This document shows, in pieces, positions 52,236-62,137 of a stretch of 64,000 nucleotides of DNA; positions within the stretch are counted from its first letter, which is position 1, and every line of letters starts with the position of its first letter. The translations under genes and the position numbers were made by a program. The notes beneath the pieces were generated by a model. That model ran no database searches. It saw only the letters and a list, made by a program, of their open reading frames with translations, and was not told the origin of the DNA. The stretch covers positions 992,001-1,056,000 of the forward strand of contig JBCAMK010000019.1 of NCBI GenBank assembly GCA_038503065.1, written 5' to 3'. This stretch comes from Paragyromitra xinjiangensis. Taxonomy: Eukaryota; Ascomycota; Pezizomycetes; Pezizales; Discinaceae.

Positions 52236-55200
52236 AGAGGCGGCGGAAACCTCCGGAGGAAGTGGTCGGAAGAGTGGCGGAAGTGGTGGAAGAAGTGGGG
52301 GGTGTGGTCGGAAGAGCGCAGGGGACTCCGCGTCGACGCGGAGTCTTGTGAGGTGCGGAAAAAGAGGTGCGGATGCGGCGCTGTATGGCAGTTTGGAATG
52401 AAATTCAGCGAGCGGGAAGTGGAGTTAGCAGCAGGAGGCTGTATAAGAATAAGAAGGAGAAGGTGCGCCCGCAGAACGTCAAAGGGGATGGCGGCGCTGC
52501 AGAAGGAAATCCGAATTGGAAGCAGGATTGCCTGAAGGAAGAAAAGAGGCGAGGGCTGGATAAGCCCGTTGGCCCTTTCGATCACATCCTTACGCCCAAA
52601 TTCAGCAGTGTTCCACGAGGGTCTCGTCTCACGAAAGAAAGAATAGCGGAAATGGATATAGGGCACCTTCAGCCAAAAGAACGAGAGCTTTTGATGGAAA
52701 TGCTGTACAATAGGGAGGCTGCTGTGGCATTCGAATTCACAGAAATTGGCTTATTCAAGTCGGAAGTTGAGCCTCCACACGTAATTCGGACGATTCCACA
52801 CGTGCCTTGGCAGGAAGCTCCCTTCAAGACACCCAGAGCCCTGGAAGGGGAGGTTATTGAAATCCTGAAGGCGCGGATGGCAGGAGGCACTCTAGAGCGC
52901 TGCCGCGGACCGTATCGAAATCCTTGGTTTCTAGTAAAGAAAAAGCAGGGCGGGCATCGATTGGTCGCCTCTTTCACTAAAGCCAACAGCCATACGATAT
53001 TAGATGCGGCACTGCCTCCTAGGGTTGACGAATTCAGCGAAGAATTCGCTGGAATGGCAATAGCCTTGATTATAGATCTATTCTCCGGCTACAACCAGGT
53101 CGATTTAGCGGAAGAAAGCAGAGATATGACTGCTATTCAGACACCTTTAGGCCTGCTTCGGTATACTTGAATGGTGCAAGGAGGCACGAATTCAGTGCAG
53201 GCATTTCAGCGAATCAATTCCAAAGCGCAGCATGACAATATTCCGGAACGCTGCAGAGTCTTTCTCGACGATGTGGGTGTAAAAGAGCCAACTTCGCGGT
53301 ATGATGATGAGGAAATAAGCCCTGGAATTCGAAGGTTCGTACAAGAGCATATCGTCAATTTGGACCGAGTCCTAGCAGATTACGAAAGGGCAGGCGCCAC
53401 AGTGGCGGGAATTAAATCTTTTTGGTGCAAGCCTGGAATCAAGATCGTGGGATTCGTTTGTACGGAAGAAGGGCGATTTCCTGATGCAAAGAAAGTGGAA
53501 AAGATCGTACTTTGGCCTGCCTGCGATTCAGTTACGGAAGTCCGAGCCTTCCTAGGAGTTGCCACCTATTATAGGATTTGGATCGAAGGATTTGCGATTA
53601 TCGCCGCGCCGTTATTCTTCCTGCAGCGAAAAGGGGTGGTTTTCGTATGGGCGGAAGAGCAGGAGGAAGCAATGGAAACGATCAAAAAGGCACTGACTAC
53701 TGCACCAGCGCTGGCTACACCACAATATGGTCCTTTGGCAGGCCTGCTGATTTTAGGAGTGGATGCCGGAGGAGAAGGTTGGGGCGCAGTGTTGATGCAG
53801 TTGCTGGGAGATATAAGGCATCCTTGCAGGTATGAGAGCGGGTTGTGGGCGCCTGCAGAGAGGCAGTATGATGCGGGGAAGAAAGAGTGCAAAGGACTGC
53901 TTAAAGCGCTGAAGAAGATGCACTTTTGGCTCTATGGAGTTAGATTCCGTGTGGAAATCGACGCCCGTACGCTGGTTCACCAATTTAATCTTCCTGCCAA
54001 TGATCTTCCAGGCGCAATGGTCACCCGTTGGATTGCGTGGATTCGCCTCTTTGATTTCGATGTGGTCCACGTCCCAGGAAAGCAGCATACTGCAGCAGAT
54101 GGACTATCGAGGCGTAAGGGGACTGAAGAGGATGTGGCGGAAGCAGAGGCGGAAGATGTGGAGGAATTAGAGGAATTCCTCGATGATCAACTATTCGCCT
54201 GCCGGGTAACCGCAGGAGAGTCCGCGTCGACGCGAGGTCCTGTTAATCCTTTTGTATGCTTAGCCAAAGGAGAGTATAGTGGGCGTTGGCAGCAGATTGG
54301 TGAATTCCTGGAATCTCTAACTATGCCGGAGGACCTCTCGGAGAAGCAGCGGAAGGCGTTTAGGCGAGAAGCAACCAAATTCCTAATTCGAGACGGGCAT
54401 CTATTCCGGAGAGGTCGTGAGAATCAGCCGCCAAAGCGAGTGATATGCCATGGACCAGAAAAGCAACAAATCCTGAAGGATCTCCACGACGAATCAGGGC
54501 ATAGAGGCAGAGAAGGCACGTTTAAGAAGATTTCTCAACGCTTTTGGTGGCGTGAACTAGCCAAGGATGTGGAGGAATTCGTTTGGACCTGCGAGCAATG
54601 CCAACTGCGAGCCTCGGCCAGATATCCTGACGAATTACACCCTACATTTGGCACTTCGCTATTCGAGAAGGTCTGTGTGGATATCGTGCATATGCCTGCT
54701 GGAAGTGATCGAAATCGGTATCTAGTTCTCGCTAGAGATGATTTCTCAGGCTGGGCGGAAGGGCGTGCTTTGACTAGAGGGAGCTCGGAGAAAGTGGCGG
54801 ATTTCCTATTCCAGGAGGTGATTTCGCGATTCGGATGTCCTAGGAAGATTGTGGTGGATGGAGGGCCAGAGAATAAGGCATTTACGGAGCGCCTGTGCAA
54901 TCGGTATAATATCAACAGGAAGGTCGTTTCCGCATATCATCCGCAGGCAAATGGACTGGTCGAGCGTGGGCATCAGCAAATAGTGGATGCTTTGCAGAAG
55001 ATCTCCTAACAACCGAAAGATTGGCCTAATCATCTCCACTCTGTGCTTTGGGCTGATCGAATTACGGTCAGAAGATCCACAGGAAAGGCGCCTTTTGAGC
55101 TCGTTTTTGGTTGGCAGTGTGTGCTTCCTGTGGAAATAACCTTGAATTCGTGGGGCAGTATTGAGTGGCGGGATATCCACTCTAGGGCGGATTTATTGGC

Positions 55201-55771
55201 AGCTCGAGCCAGGCAATTGGAAATGCGGGATGAAGATATCGAGGAGGCGGCAATTCGGCTGAGAGAAAGCAGGTCGGAGAATAAGCGGTATTTCGACTCC
55301 CACAGGAGAAAACGGCCTAATTCACAGACTTTGAGCGTTGGAGATCTCGTGCTTCTCCACAATACGAAGCTGGAAAAGCAGTGGAGTGATAAGCTGGCGA
55401 ATAGATGGCGTGGACCCTTTCGAATTCGTGAAATATCTCCTGTAGGCACTGTGGTTTTGGAGGAGCTTGATGGCACGCTTTTAGACGGTACTACGCCTCC
55501 AGATCGTGTTAAACGCTTCTTTCAACGCGCAGGGGAAATCGCAGAGGAATTCGCAGAGGATCTCGCTGAAGACCTCGAAGGGGGTCTCGCCGAAGATCTC
55601 GCAGAGGAGTCCGCTGAAAAGTTAGGAGAGGAGGACGCGGAGGTGTCCGCGTCGACGCGGGAACTGCCAGAGGAGGCTGAAGCTGTGGAAATGGAGGAAG
55701 CTGTTTCTGTGGTTGATGGTAAGCGTGTGAAGCCTAAGAAAGACTGGGGCTTCTACGTGCAGTTGCCTTAA
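52214..55771 (+). pseudogene. Gypsy-2 pol: reverse transcriptase, RNase H, integrase, with three stops
   Basis: One frame carries all of pol: RT (LVASFTKANSHTI, LIIDLFSGYNQ, catalytic FLDD in RVFLDDVGV), RNase H (LGVDAGGEGWGAVL), and integrase with an HHCC finger (HDESGHRGREGTF...CEQCQL), DDE residues in VDIVHMP, VDGGPENK and NGLVERGH, and a C-terminal GPF module (NRWRGPFRIREI). No chromodomain follows. In-frame stops are TGA 52349-52351, TGA 53168-53170 (in place of a Trp after LLRYT) and TAA 55007-55009 (QKIS*QPKDW). The copy cannot make full pol without suppression. An acidic tail with SASTR precedes the final stop. Confidence 0.88.
52324..52345 (+). repeat. Perfect 22-base palindrome (core TCCGCGTCGACGCGGA)
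   Basis: GACTCCGCGTC|GACGCGGAGTC is its own reverse complement. It lies between protease and RT. Variants with the same TCCGCGTCGACGC core or a close relative occur at 49588-49605, 54218-54240, 55645-55662, 57388-57411, 59438-59463 and 59981-60006, all in gypsy-2 and none elsewhere in the window. Confidence 0.9.
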
Positions 55772-56482
55772 AATACCACTAAAGGGGGGTCCCTTACGAG
55801 TCTCTTTTGTATCGTTTCTTTGGCTCTTACTCGTTGTTTCTTCGTTTCTTGCTATATTCCTTTGTGTATTCCTTTTGCTACTATTCGTCGCTTCTTTCGT
55901 ATATTCCTCGTCAATTCGTCAGTTGATTCGTTTCTATTTCCCTGTATTTCCTTCGTATACTCCTTCGTCGTTTCCTTCGTATCTATTCGACTATTCCTCG
56001 TCAACTCGTCGTTTCTTTCATATATTTATCTGTATTTCCTTCTTCTATTCCTCAGTCAATTCCTGTTTAATTCCTTCGGATATCTATGTTTCTATTAGCT
56101 GTATTTTCATCTATATACCTGTATTTGGCGGATTTAGTGTATTTTCCTATGTTTTAGTGGAAGAGGTGTATTTGCGGTGGTCGGGAGTTGAAATAAGGTT
56201 GGGGCTCTGCGGGAATCGCCGGCGGAATAGGGCTTAGGGCTATGACGCAGAGGTATCAGAAACGCCATGACCTCTTCTTTATTAGGAGGGGAGGGGGAAG
56301 CAAACCTGCTTCCTAGGACTAATCCCTTACATCTCTCGCCTAAAGGAAGGATCTCGTCGAAAGCCTTCACTGCCAGTTTGATCCCTCGATATCAAGTTGA
56401 CCCTCGCTATCAAGCTGGCCCTCGACGCATATATATCAGCGCTTTCAAGTTGGGCACCATTTCTTTGTTCTACTACGTCATC
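55772..56482 (+). other. Gypsy-2 spacer between pol and accessory ORF, with TATA-like box
   Basis: The first 330 bases are a pyrimidine-rich, TTCGT/TTCCT-repetitive tract with no convincing gene. The rest leads to the accessory ORF. CATATATATC at 56428-56437 lies about 46 bases before ATG 56483 and could be a TATA box for separate transcription. The frame is open from 56267, but that N-terminus looks like translated leader. Confidence 0.5.
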
Positions 56483-59400
56483 ATGAAACAGCAGCGCGCC
56501 ATGTTTACTCCCATAAATGAGCCGGCTGGCCCCAGTACTCCAGAGGGCAGAAAAGCGAGAGGCAGCAGCAAATCAGAGTCGCCGAATACAGTCAAGAAAA
56601 TGGTACACAGAGCGCCAAAAACCTCAGGCCATACGGGCACCAACGAAATCGTCGAGATTATGAGGGAGAGTGTGCTGCAGCAGCGCGCCAAACATGGCCT
56701 GCGCAGCCTAATCGAAAAGACCATGGCAGCCCACAAAGACCCGGTATCACGAGCTGCGGTTGCTAAGGACGCCCTGGAGGTGTTTGCAGAAGCGCGGGAG
56801 GTTTCGGATGAAGGAATCTCGAGGATTTGGGCGGATTATGTGGAGAAAGAAGGGCTATGGGATCAGTTTGGTGGAGAAGAGGCGTTTAGGGCTATGATGG
56901 ACTATGATAATGTGATTGCGCCGGTGCAAGAGCGTCATAGAGCCACAGATGGCAGGAAGGAGAGGGCGAGGAAGTTGATTTGTGAGAAGTGGGGCGACCA
57001 ATGGGAGGAGGAGTTTGATCCACAAGAGTACCGCCTGCGCCAATTCTCAGAGCATTTCCTACGTCAATTAGCGGCAATTGCTCGAGATGGGTGGTCAATG
57101 AGCCAAGCCTGGAAGGCGCTGGATGCAGGCTATCGAATGCGCCTGCAGGATCGAACCTCTGGCCAACAGAAAGCCTTGGTATTCATGCCTAAAGATGTGG
57201 CATATGCCAAGGAATGGTTAACGAAGGCAGGAGAGGGGAAGGAAACGAAAGAGGAGGTTCGGGATGAGGATTTGGTGTTGGCGTGGCCTGTGGAAGTTAG
57301 GCCGAAGCAGATTAAGCCAAAGGCTGCTAAGAAGGGGAAGTCGCTGGAGAGAGTGGTGGAGGAAGTGGAGAGTGGGGCGGAAGATCAGGACTCCGCGTCG
57401 ACGCAGACTCCTCGCTTGGTGCCGGAGGAGGATGAGGTGGTTGGTAAGGCTGTGGAGGCGCAAGCGCAGCGCCAATTGGAAAAAGGAAAGGGGAAGGAAG
57501 TGGCGGAAGAAGAAGCGGAAGAGGTGCAGAAAGGTGTGGAATTGGAAGAGGAAGAGGAAGAGGATATCCATAAGTCTGAAGCATGTGGTTGTGGAGGATA
57601 TCTCTCCAAGGCATGGGTTTCTAATCTGCGCAAATATCGAAGTGCAGAGGTGGTACCGCTTGCCTCGCAGGGCAAATATCTACTGGATGGCGTGGAGGCA
57701 GGGCTTGATAATCTGTGCTGGGAGCACTTACAGCGGCTGGCATCGTACGTTGGCCTGTATGTCAAGCGCCTGAACCGCGCGGAGATGACGCTGCGCCTGC
57801 AGCACATCCACAGGCAGTGGGATTCAATAGGGAATCTTCACGCTGCCGCAGCGACTTATGGCTGGTTTAGGAAAGGAGCGAGGGCTAGAGTGGAGGCGGA
57901 CGATTTGGGATCTTTGCTGTGGAAGCCAATTCCGTGGGAACTTCCGCAGTTTGATAGAGGGGAAATCTTTGCGCGCTTTGGCAGTCAGGAGGCTTGGGAT
58001 GCGTTTCTGGAGAAAGGCAATTGCGTGGTTCCGGCGTTTAGGTGGTTGACGGAGGAAACGGAGCTTTGGGCTAAGATCTCGGAGGAATTCGACCTATATC
58101 TCCACCATCAACGGAGTGATTCAACGGGCTGGCTGCGGAATTGCTATCATTCCGTATTACAGCAGGCAATTAGGCAAGACCCCGTGTATTACGTTTTGGT
58201 GTTGGCTGCGAGGTCGGACCGCGCCTATCGTATGCTGGCATTTCCTCACTATGCCAAGTTTTCGTTGCCTGGAGATTATACGCAATTCCGCCATATAGAT
58301 CAGAATCCTCGGAAGGCTCTAGATACGGGCGTGGGAGTGGATCACATCCAGACCTCACTCTCGCTGGATCAGGAGATCCCGGAAGGCTGTACCGCGGTCG
58401 TCGAAGGCTTCCAGAATCACCTCGGGGATTGGTGGGCTCGTGTGGAAGCGCGTGGAGATGCCAAAGACGGCAACTCTTTCCGAACCACTAAAACGTATCT
58501 GCAGGAGGATGAAGCTTCGTTTGGCAAGGAAACGAATATCGTCTGCGCGCCTGGAGATCTCCGAATTACGCTGCCGCATCTAATTCACGGGGCAACTGCT
58601 GGCGCCAAGGATAAGGCAATTCTGCAGCGAAGAACGGTGAATAATTGGCCCACAGCCATCCAGGGAGACGGAGAAGCCATGGAATTCCTGGAGATGGGCT
58701 CACGTGCCGATATCGCCAAAGCACATCGTTCGCTGACCGTACTGCCGCGGAATCCTACTGGGCAAATCAATGCCCATAGCCGCCCTGAAGCACGTTTTGC
58801 GAGTACTCCGGAGGTCCGAGGCGTGTGGGGAATTGGAGATGCGCTGTTGGGATTGGTGGATTGGGAGTCGGCTCGTGTGCGTTGGGAGTTGGAAATCTTG
58901 CTGGGGGCAGATGAGCGGAAGGCGTGGAAATTGGTGAGAAAGGTGCGGAGGAAGTTGAGGGAGGCTATGTGGGAGGGGTATAAGGTCCAGGAGTGGGCGG
59001 AGAGGCGAGATTTCGGCCCGAACTCCTATTTCCACGCCAGAGATACGGGCACTTGGGAACCTCCCATGCGAATTACCAAGGAAAGCAAGGAGTCGTTGCT
59101 GCGTGGAGGTTATTCGCTGGCAGGATTTGGCTCGGATGTGGAATCGGAAGTGGAGGTGGAGTCGGAAGTAGAGGTGGAGTCTCCTATTGGGGAGGAGTTA
59201 GATGGTGTGGAGGATTCGGAGGTGGAATTGGGCTCTCCTATTAGGGAGGAGTTAGAGGTGGAAAAGGAAATAGAGCCCGAATTGGAGGACTCGGAGAAGG
59301 GATTGGAGGAATTGGAGGATCCGCCGGTTGATGTCGCCGCCGCAGCTGCTGTTGCTGCTAAGGATTCGTCTGCTGCTGACGTTGCCCCGCCTGCTGCTAA

Positions 59401-59533
59401 TGAGGGTATGCCTCCTCCGGAACCTTGCGTTTTGGCAGAAGACTCCGCGTCGACGCAGTCTCCTGCTAAGCGGAAGCTTTCTACGGCGTCGGAAGGGAAG
59501 AAGAAGCGACGGAGGAAGCGGATGAATTGGTAG
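56483..59533 (+). CDS. Gypsy-2 accessory ORF, candidate 2OG-Fe(II) dioxygenase-like nuclear protein
   Basis: This intact ORF gives 1016 residues from ATG 56483 (MKQQRAMFTPINEP); an in-frame ATG at 56267 would add 72. The N-terminal third is helical and charged, followed by an acidic tract. A later region shows the order expected for a double-stranded beta-helix oxygenase: FRHIDQN with His604-x-Asp606, IQTSLSLDQEIPEGC, then APGDLRITLPHLIHG with distal His702 (or His699) and Arg716/717 in QRRTVNNW. HxD...H binds Fe(II) and the Arg would bind 2-oxoglutarate. The C-terminus has acidic repeats (SEVEVE) and a basic KKKRRRKR tail resembling a nuclear localisation signal. Substrate unknown. It could also be an unrelated fold. 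Confidence 0.6.
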   Translation: MKQQRAMFTPINEPAGPSTPEGRKARGSSKSESPNTVKKMVHRAPKTSGHTGTNEIVEIMRESVLQQRAKHGLRSLIEKTMAAHKDPVSRAAVAKDALEVFAEAREVSDEGISRIWADYVEKEGLWDQFGGEEAFRAMMDYDNVIAPVQERHRATDGRKERARKLICEKWGDQWEEEFDPQEYRLRQFSEHFLRQLAAIARDGWSMSQAWKALDAGYRMRLQDRTSGQQKALVFMPKDVAYAKEWLTKAGEGKETKEEVRDEDLVLAWPVEVRPKQIKPKAAKKGKSLERVVEEVESGAEDQDSASTQTPRLVPEEDEVVGKAVEAQAQRQLEKGKGKEVAEEEAEEVQKGVELEEEEEEDIHKSEACGCGGYLSKAWVSNLRKYRSAEVVPLASQGKYLLDGVEAGLDNLCWEHLQRLASYVGLYVKRLNRAEMTLRLQHIHRQWDSIGNLHAAAATYGWFRKGARARVEADDLGSLLWKPIPWELPQFDRGEIFARFGSQEAWDAFLEKGNCVVPAFRWLTEETELWAKISEEFDLYLHHQRSDSTGWLRNCYHSVLQQAIRQDPVYYVLVLAARSDRAYRMLAFPHYAKFSLPGDYTQFRHIDQNPRKALDTGVGVDHIQTSLSLDQEIPEGCTAVVEGFQNHLGDWWARVEARGDAKDGNSFRTTKTYLQEDEASFGKETNIVCAPGDLRITLPHLIHGATAGAKDKAILQRRTVNNWPTAIQGDGEAMEFLEMGSRADIAKAHRSLTVLPRNPTGQINAHSRPEARFASTPEVRGVWGIGDALLGLVDWESARVRWELEILLGADERKAWKLVRKVRRKLREAMWEGYKVQEWAERRDFGPNSYFHARDTGTWEPPMRITKESKESLLRGGYSLAGFGSDVESEVEVESEVEVESPIGEELDGVEDSEVELGSPIREELEVEKEIEPELEDSEKGLEELEDPPVDVAAAAAVAAKDSSAADVAPPAANEGMPPPEPCVLAEDSASTQSPAKRKLSTASEGKKKRRRKRMNW

Positions 59534-59694
59534 GGGTGCGGAGTCTTAGGAGGAGAGGTTTCTTCGGTCTGTTTTCTCGTTTCGTTGGCTGTTTCTCGTG
59601 TTTCCTACGTATAGATTAGCATATGATTCCTTTGTTTTCTCTGTTTTGGTAGGGGGTTAATGGCCAGGGGACGGCCATTGTAGGAGGGGAGGAT
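59534..59694 (+). promoter_or_regulatory. Gypsy-2 3' non-coding end with polypurine tract
   Basis: After the accessory ORF stop there is no further gene. GGAGGGGAGGA ends just before the 3' LTR (59684-59694 region) and fits the plus-strand primer. Confidence 0.65.
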
Positions 59695-60078
59695 TGTGGT
59701 GGGGCGCATGGGAGGTGGAAGAAAGCGATGGATAGTCACGTGCGCAGTCACGTGTATAAGGGTTAGGGGTATTGACAGCGGAGGATTTCTATTACTGTTC
59801 AACATTTCCTGTCGATTCACTACTCTATTCTTCTCTATCTATCTATCTACCTATCCATTTTGTATCGTATTCCTTTTGTGGCGGGCTCTTGCCTTGCCTA
59901 ATTCGTATTGAATATATCCTTCCTGTTCGCTCGATTCCACGCCTAATAATCCACATATATGTGCCTCGCTATAGGACATCGAAGTCTGCGTCGACGCAGT
60001 CTCTTCTTCACAGCGCGAAGGCAGCGAAAATCAGATCTCTGCGTCAAACTGGCAGAGTCTCCAACGCACTCGCCCACA
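59695..60078 (+). repeat. Gypsy-2 3' LTR
   Basis: It is 384 bases, TGTGGTGG...CGCCCACA, and pairs with 49299-49682. The palindrome copy here reads TCTGCGTCGACGCAG, a more symmetrical variant than the one in the 5' LTR. Confidence 0.9.
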
Positions 60079-62137
60079 TCGTCATCTATATAGATGGTGG
60101 AAATTTCAGAAGGGTGTGGGTTGAGGGGGTCCAATGCTGCAGCATATATGACGAAGGTGATAGATGAAAGGGGGGAGCCTTGGGGAAGGCCCACTGTTAG
60201 GGGTTGAGGTGCTTCCAGTTCATTATTGATCCGGAAGGCGAGTGTGCGGTTGGAAGTGAAACTTTGCATCCATTTGATGCACCATTGGGGAAAAGTGTAG
60301 TGTTCCAGAATTCTAATGAGGTGGGGATGTGAGATGCAGTGGAATGCGCCATCAATGTCCGTCACTAGAATGGAAGGGCGGGAGGGACGTTTTATGGCTC
60401 TTTTATCGTTGTGTGGGACAGGTATTAGTAATTGCCTTTGTGCCGGTGTGAGGATGAGGTGGAGGGAATCAGTGGCGGAAACGCCAGTTCTTGCTCCTGT
60501 GTGGTGTGGTTGAATTGCGCCATTTATTGTTGCACAAGTTTTGAGTTTTCTGGCGACAATTTTCTCCAGAAGTTTGCCAAAGCAAGAGAGTAGTGAAACG
60601 GGATGGTAGCTTTTGGGGGATGAATAATCCGCTTTGTTCGATTTGGGGATAGGAACACAATGGGTTATTTTCCAAGATGTTGGCATGATCCCTAAGCGCA
60701 GAAGATTGTTGAAGAGAGAAGTGAGGATGGAGGGACGGGCACGATGTACCTCCCTGAGTGTGATGTAATTGATCCCATCCGGACCGACTGCGGTGCGTAT
60801 GTTGGATTTTTGAAGAAGGGATTCAATTTCCTTTTCTGTAACTAGAAAAGGGAGGAATTCGGTACTGGTGGAGGGAGGAGGCAAGAAATTTGGGGGGAAA
60901 TCAGGTGGGGTGGGTTGTGGGGGAAAGAAGGTGCGACGAAAGGCTTTGCCAATTTCTTCGTTACTTTCTTGCTTTTCAATTGGAGGGATGTTGGGCTTAT
61001 TGCGTGCAGTGCTCCTGTTCATGAGATTCCAGGCGGAGCTGGGGGTTATGTCCTTAAGGGTGCGGTGCCAATGGTCCCATTTGGCTAGCATGATTTCAGT
61101 TTTGTATTCTTTCCTTGTGGAGTTGGCGAGGGTTCGCCAGTGAGGAAGGGCATTGGGTTTCCGTGCTTGAGTTTCGGCCCATGAGAGTTTTCTTTTTAGG
61201 GATTTGAGATTGGGTGTCCACCAGGATTTGGAGTATGGTCGAGGTTTGGACAGGGGTACTGTTGATTCTATGGCCAGGTTAATGGTGTTTGTGATGAGCG
61301 TGAGGGTGGAATTGGCTTTCTCTTTGTTGGAGTAGTTGAAGGGAATGGCTGCTTCCTGGATAATGTTATGGAAAAGAGGCCAATTTGTTTTGGAATATAG
61401 CCGTCGACTGGAATATTCTGGAGGATGAATGTAGAGTGTGGTGTGTAGGGAAACATGGTCGGAGTTGTGTGGACAATTGGGGGGGGCTGACCAAGGTCCG
61501 CAGGTGTCAGTGAAGCCTCTTACCATGGTGAGGTCGACGATGCTGGGTCTTTGTCCATTTCTGGGGAAGTGGGTGAAGATTCCTGGTTTGTTGAGGAGGC
61601 GGAAATTGTTGGTATCGAGCCAATTTATGATTTGTTCCGTTAATGCAATGCGGTGCGAGAATAGGTGTTGATAGCTTTCGGAGATGGGACCATACCACCA
61701 AGGGTGGTGTAGGTTGAAGTCCCCTGCTAGGATTGTGTTTTGATGAAAATGATGAAAAAGGAGCGGAAGATGGTGATTGTTGGCGCTACTGCGAGGTTGT
61801 ATGTAGATGTTGCAGATCTCGAATGTGAGATGAGGAATCTTAATGAGAATAGAAATTATATTGGGATTGGGTGAAAGTGTGGTAATTATTTTTTTGTTTT
61901 TTAGATTTTTCTTGATATAAATAATAACTTTGGGTGACGGGGAAGGGTAATATGCGTCCGCAGTTCTGGAATTGGGTGGGAGTGTGTTATGGTCGAGCCA
62001 TGGTTCTTGTAGCATAAGGATGAGGATGTGTTGGGAATGGTCAAAGTGTGAAATGGCTGAGAGAGTGGAGGCCTGTCCTTTGGCGCAGTTCAGCTGCTGC
62101 ACCATGGCTATGCCTGTTGTGAGAGGTTGTGTCTCCA

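Larger units (their letters stand above)
49299..60078 (+). mobile_element. Gypsy-2, 10.8-kb Ty3/gypsy element with an extra ORF
   Basis: Two 384-base LTRs (TGTGGTGG...CGCCCACA) enclose leader, gag, protease, pol and a large additional ORF, all on the plus strand. The four-base duplication tcgt (49295-49298, 60079-60082) marks insertion into LINE C ORF2. The LTRs differ at about a dozen positions by eye, so it is older than gypsy-1. Pol has several premature stops. At 10.8 kb it is long for the class, and the excess is the accessory ORF. Confidence 0.93.

Noticed and set aside
52324..52345. The 22-base palindrome as the cause of the gag-pro/pol frame difference
   Set aside because: Removing it does not bring pol into an open frame, and the -1 signal just upstream accounts for the frame change.
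49299..60078. Two separate elements (a gypsy and an independent gene)
   Set aside because: Both LTRs are the same length and the accessory ORF lies between integrase and the polypurine tract on the same strand, with the same palindrome motif, so it belongs to one element.
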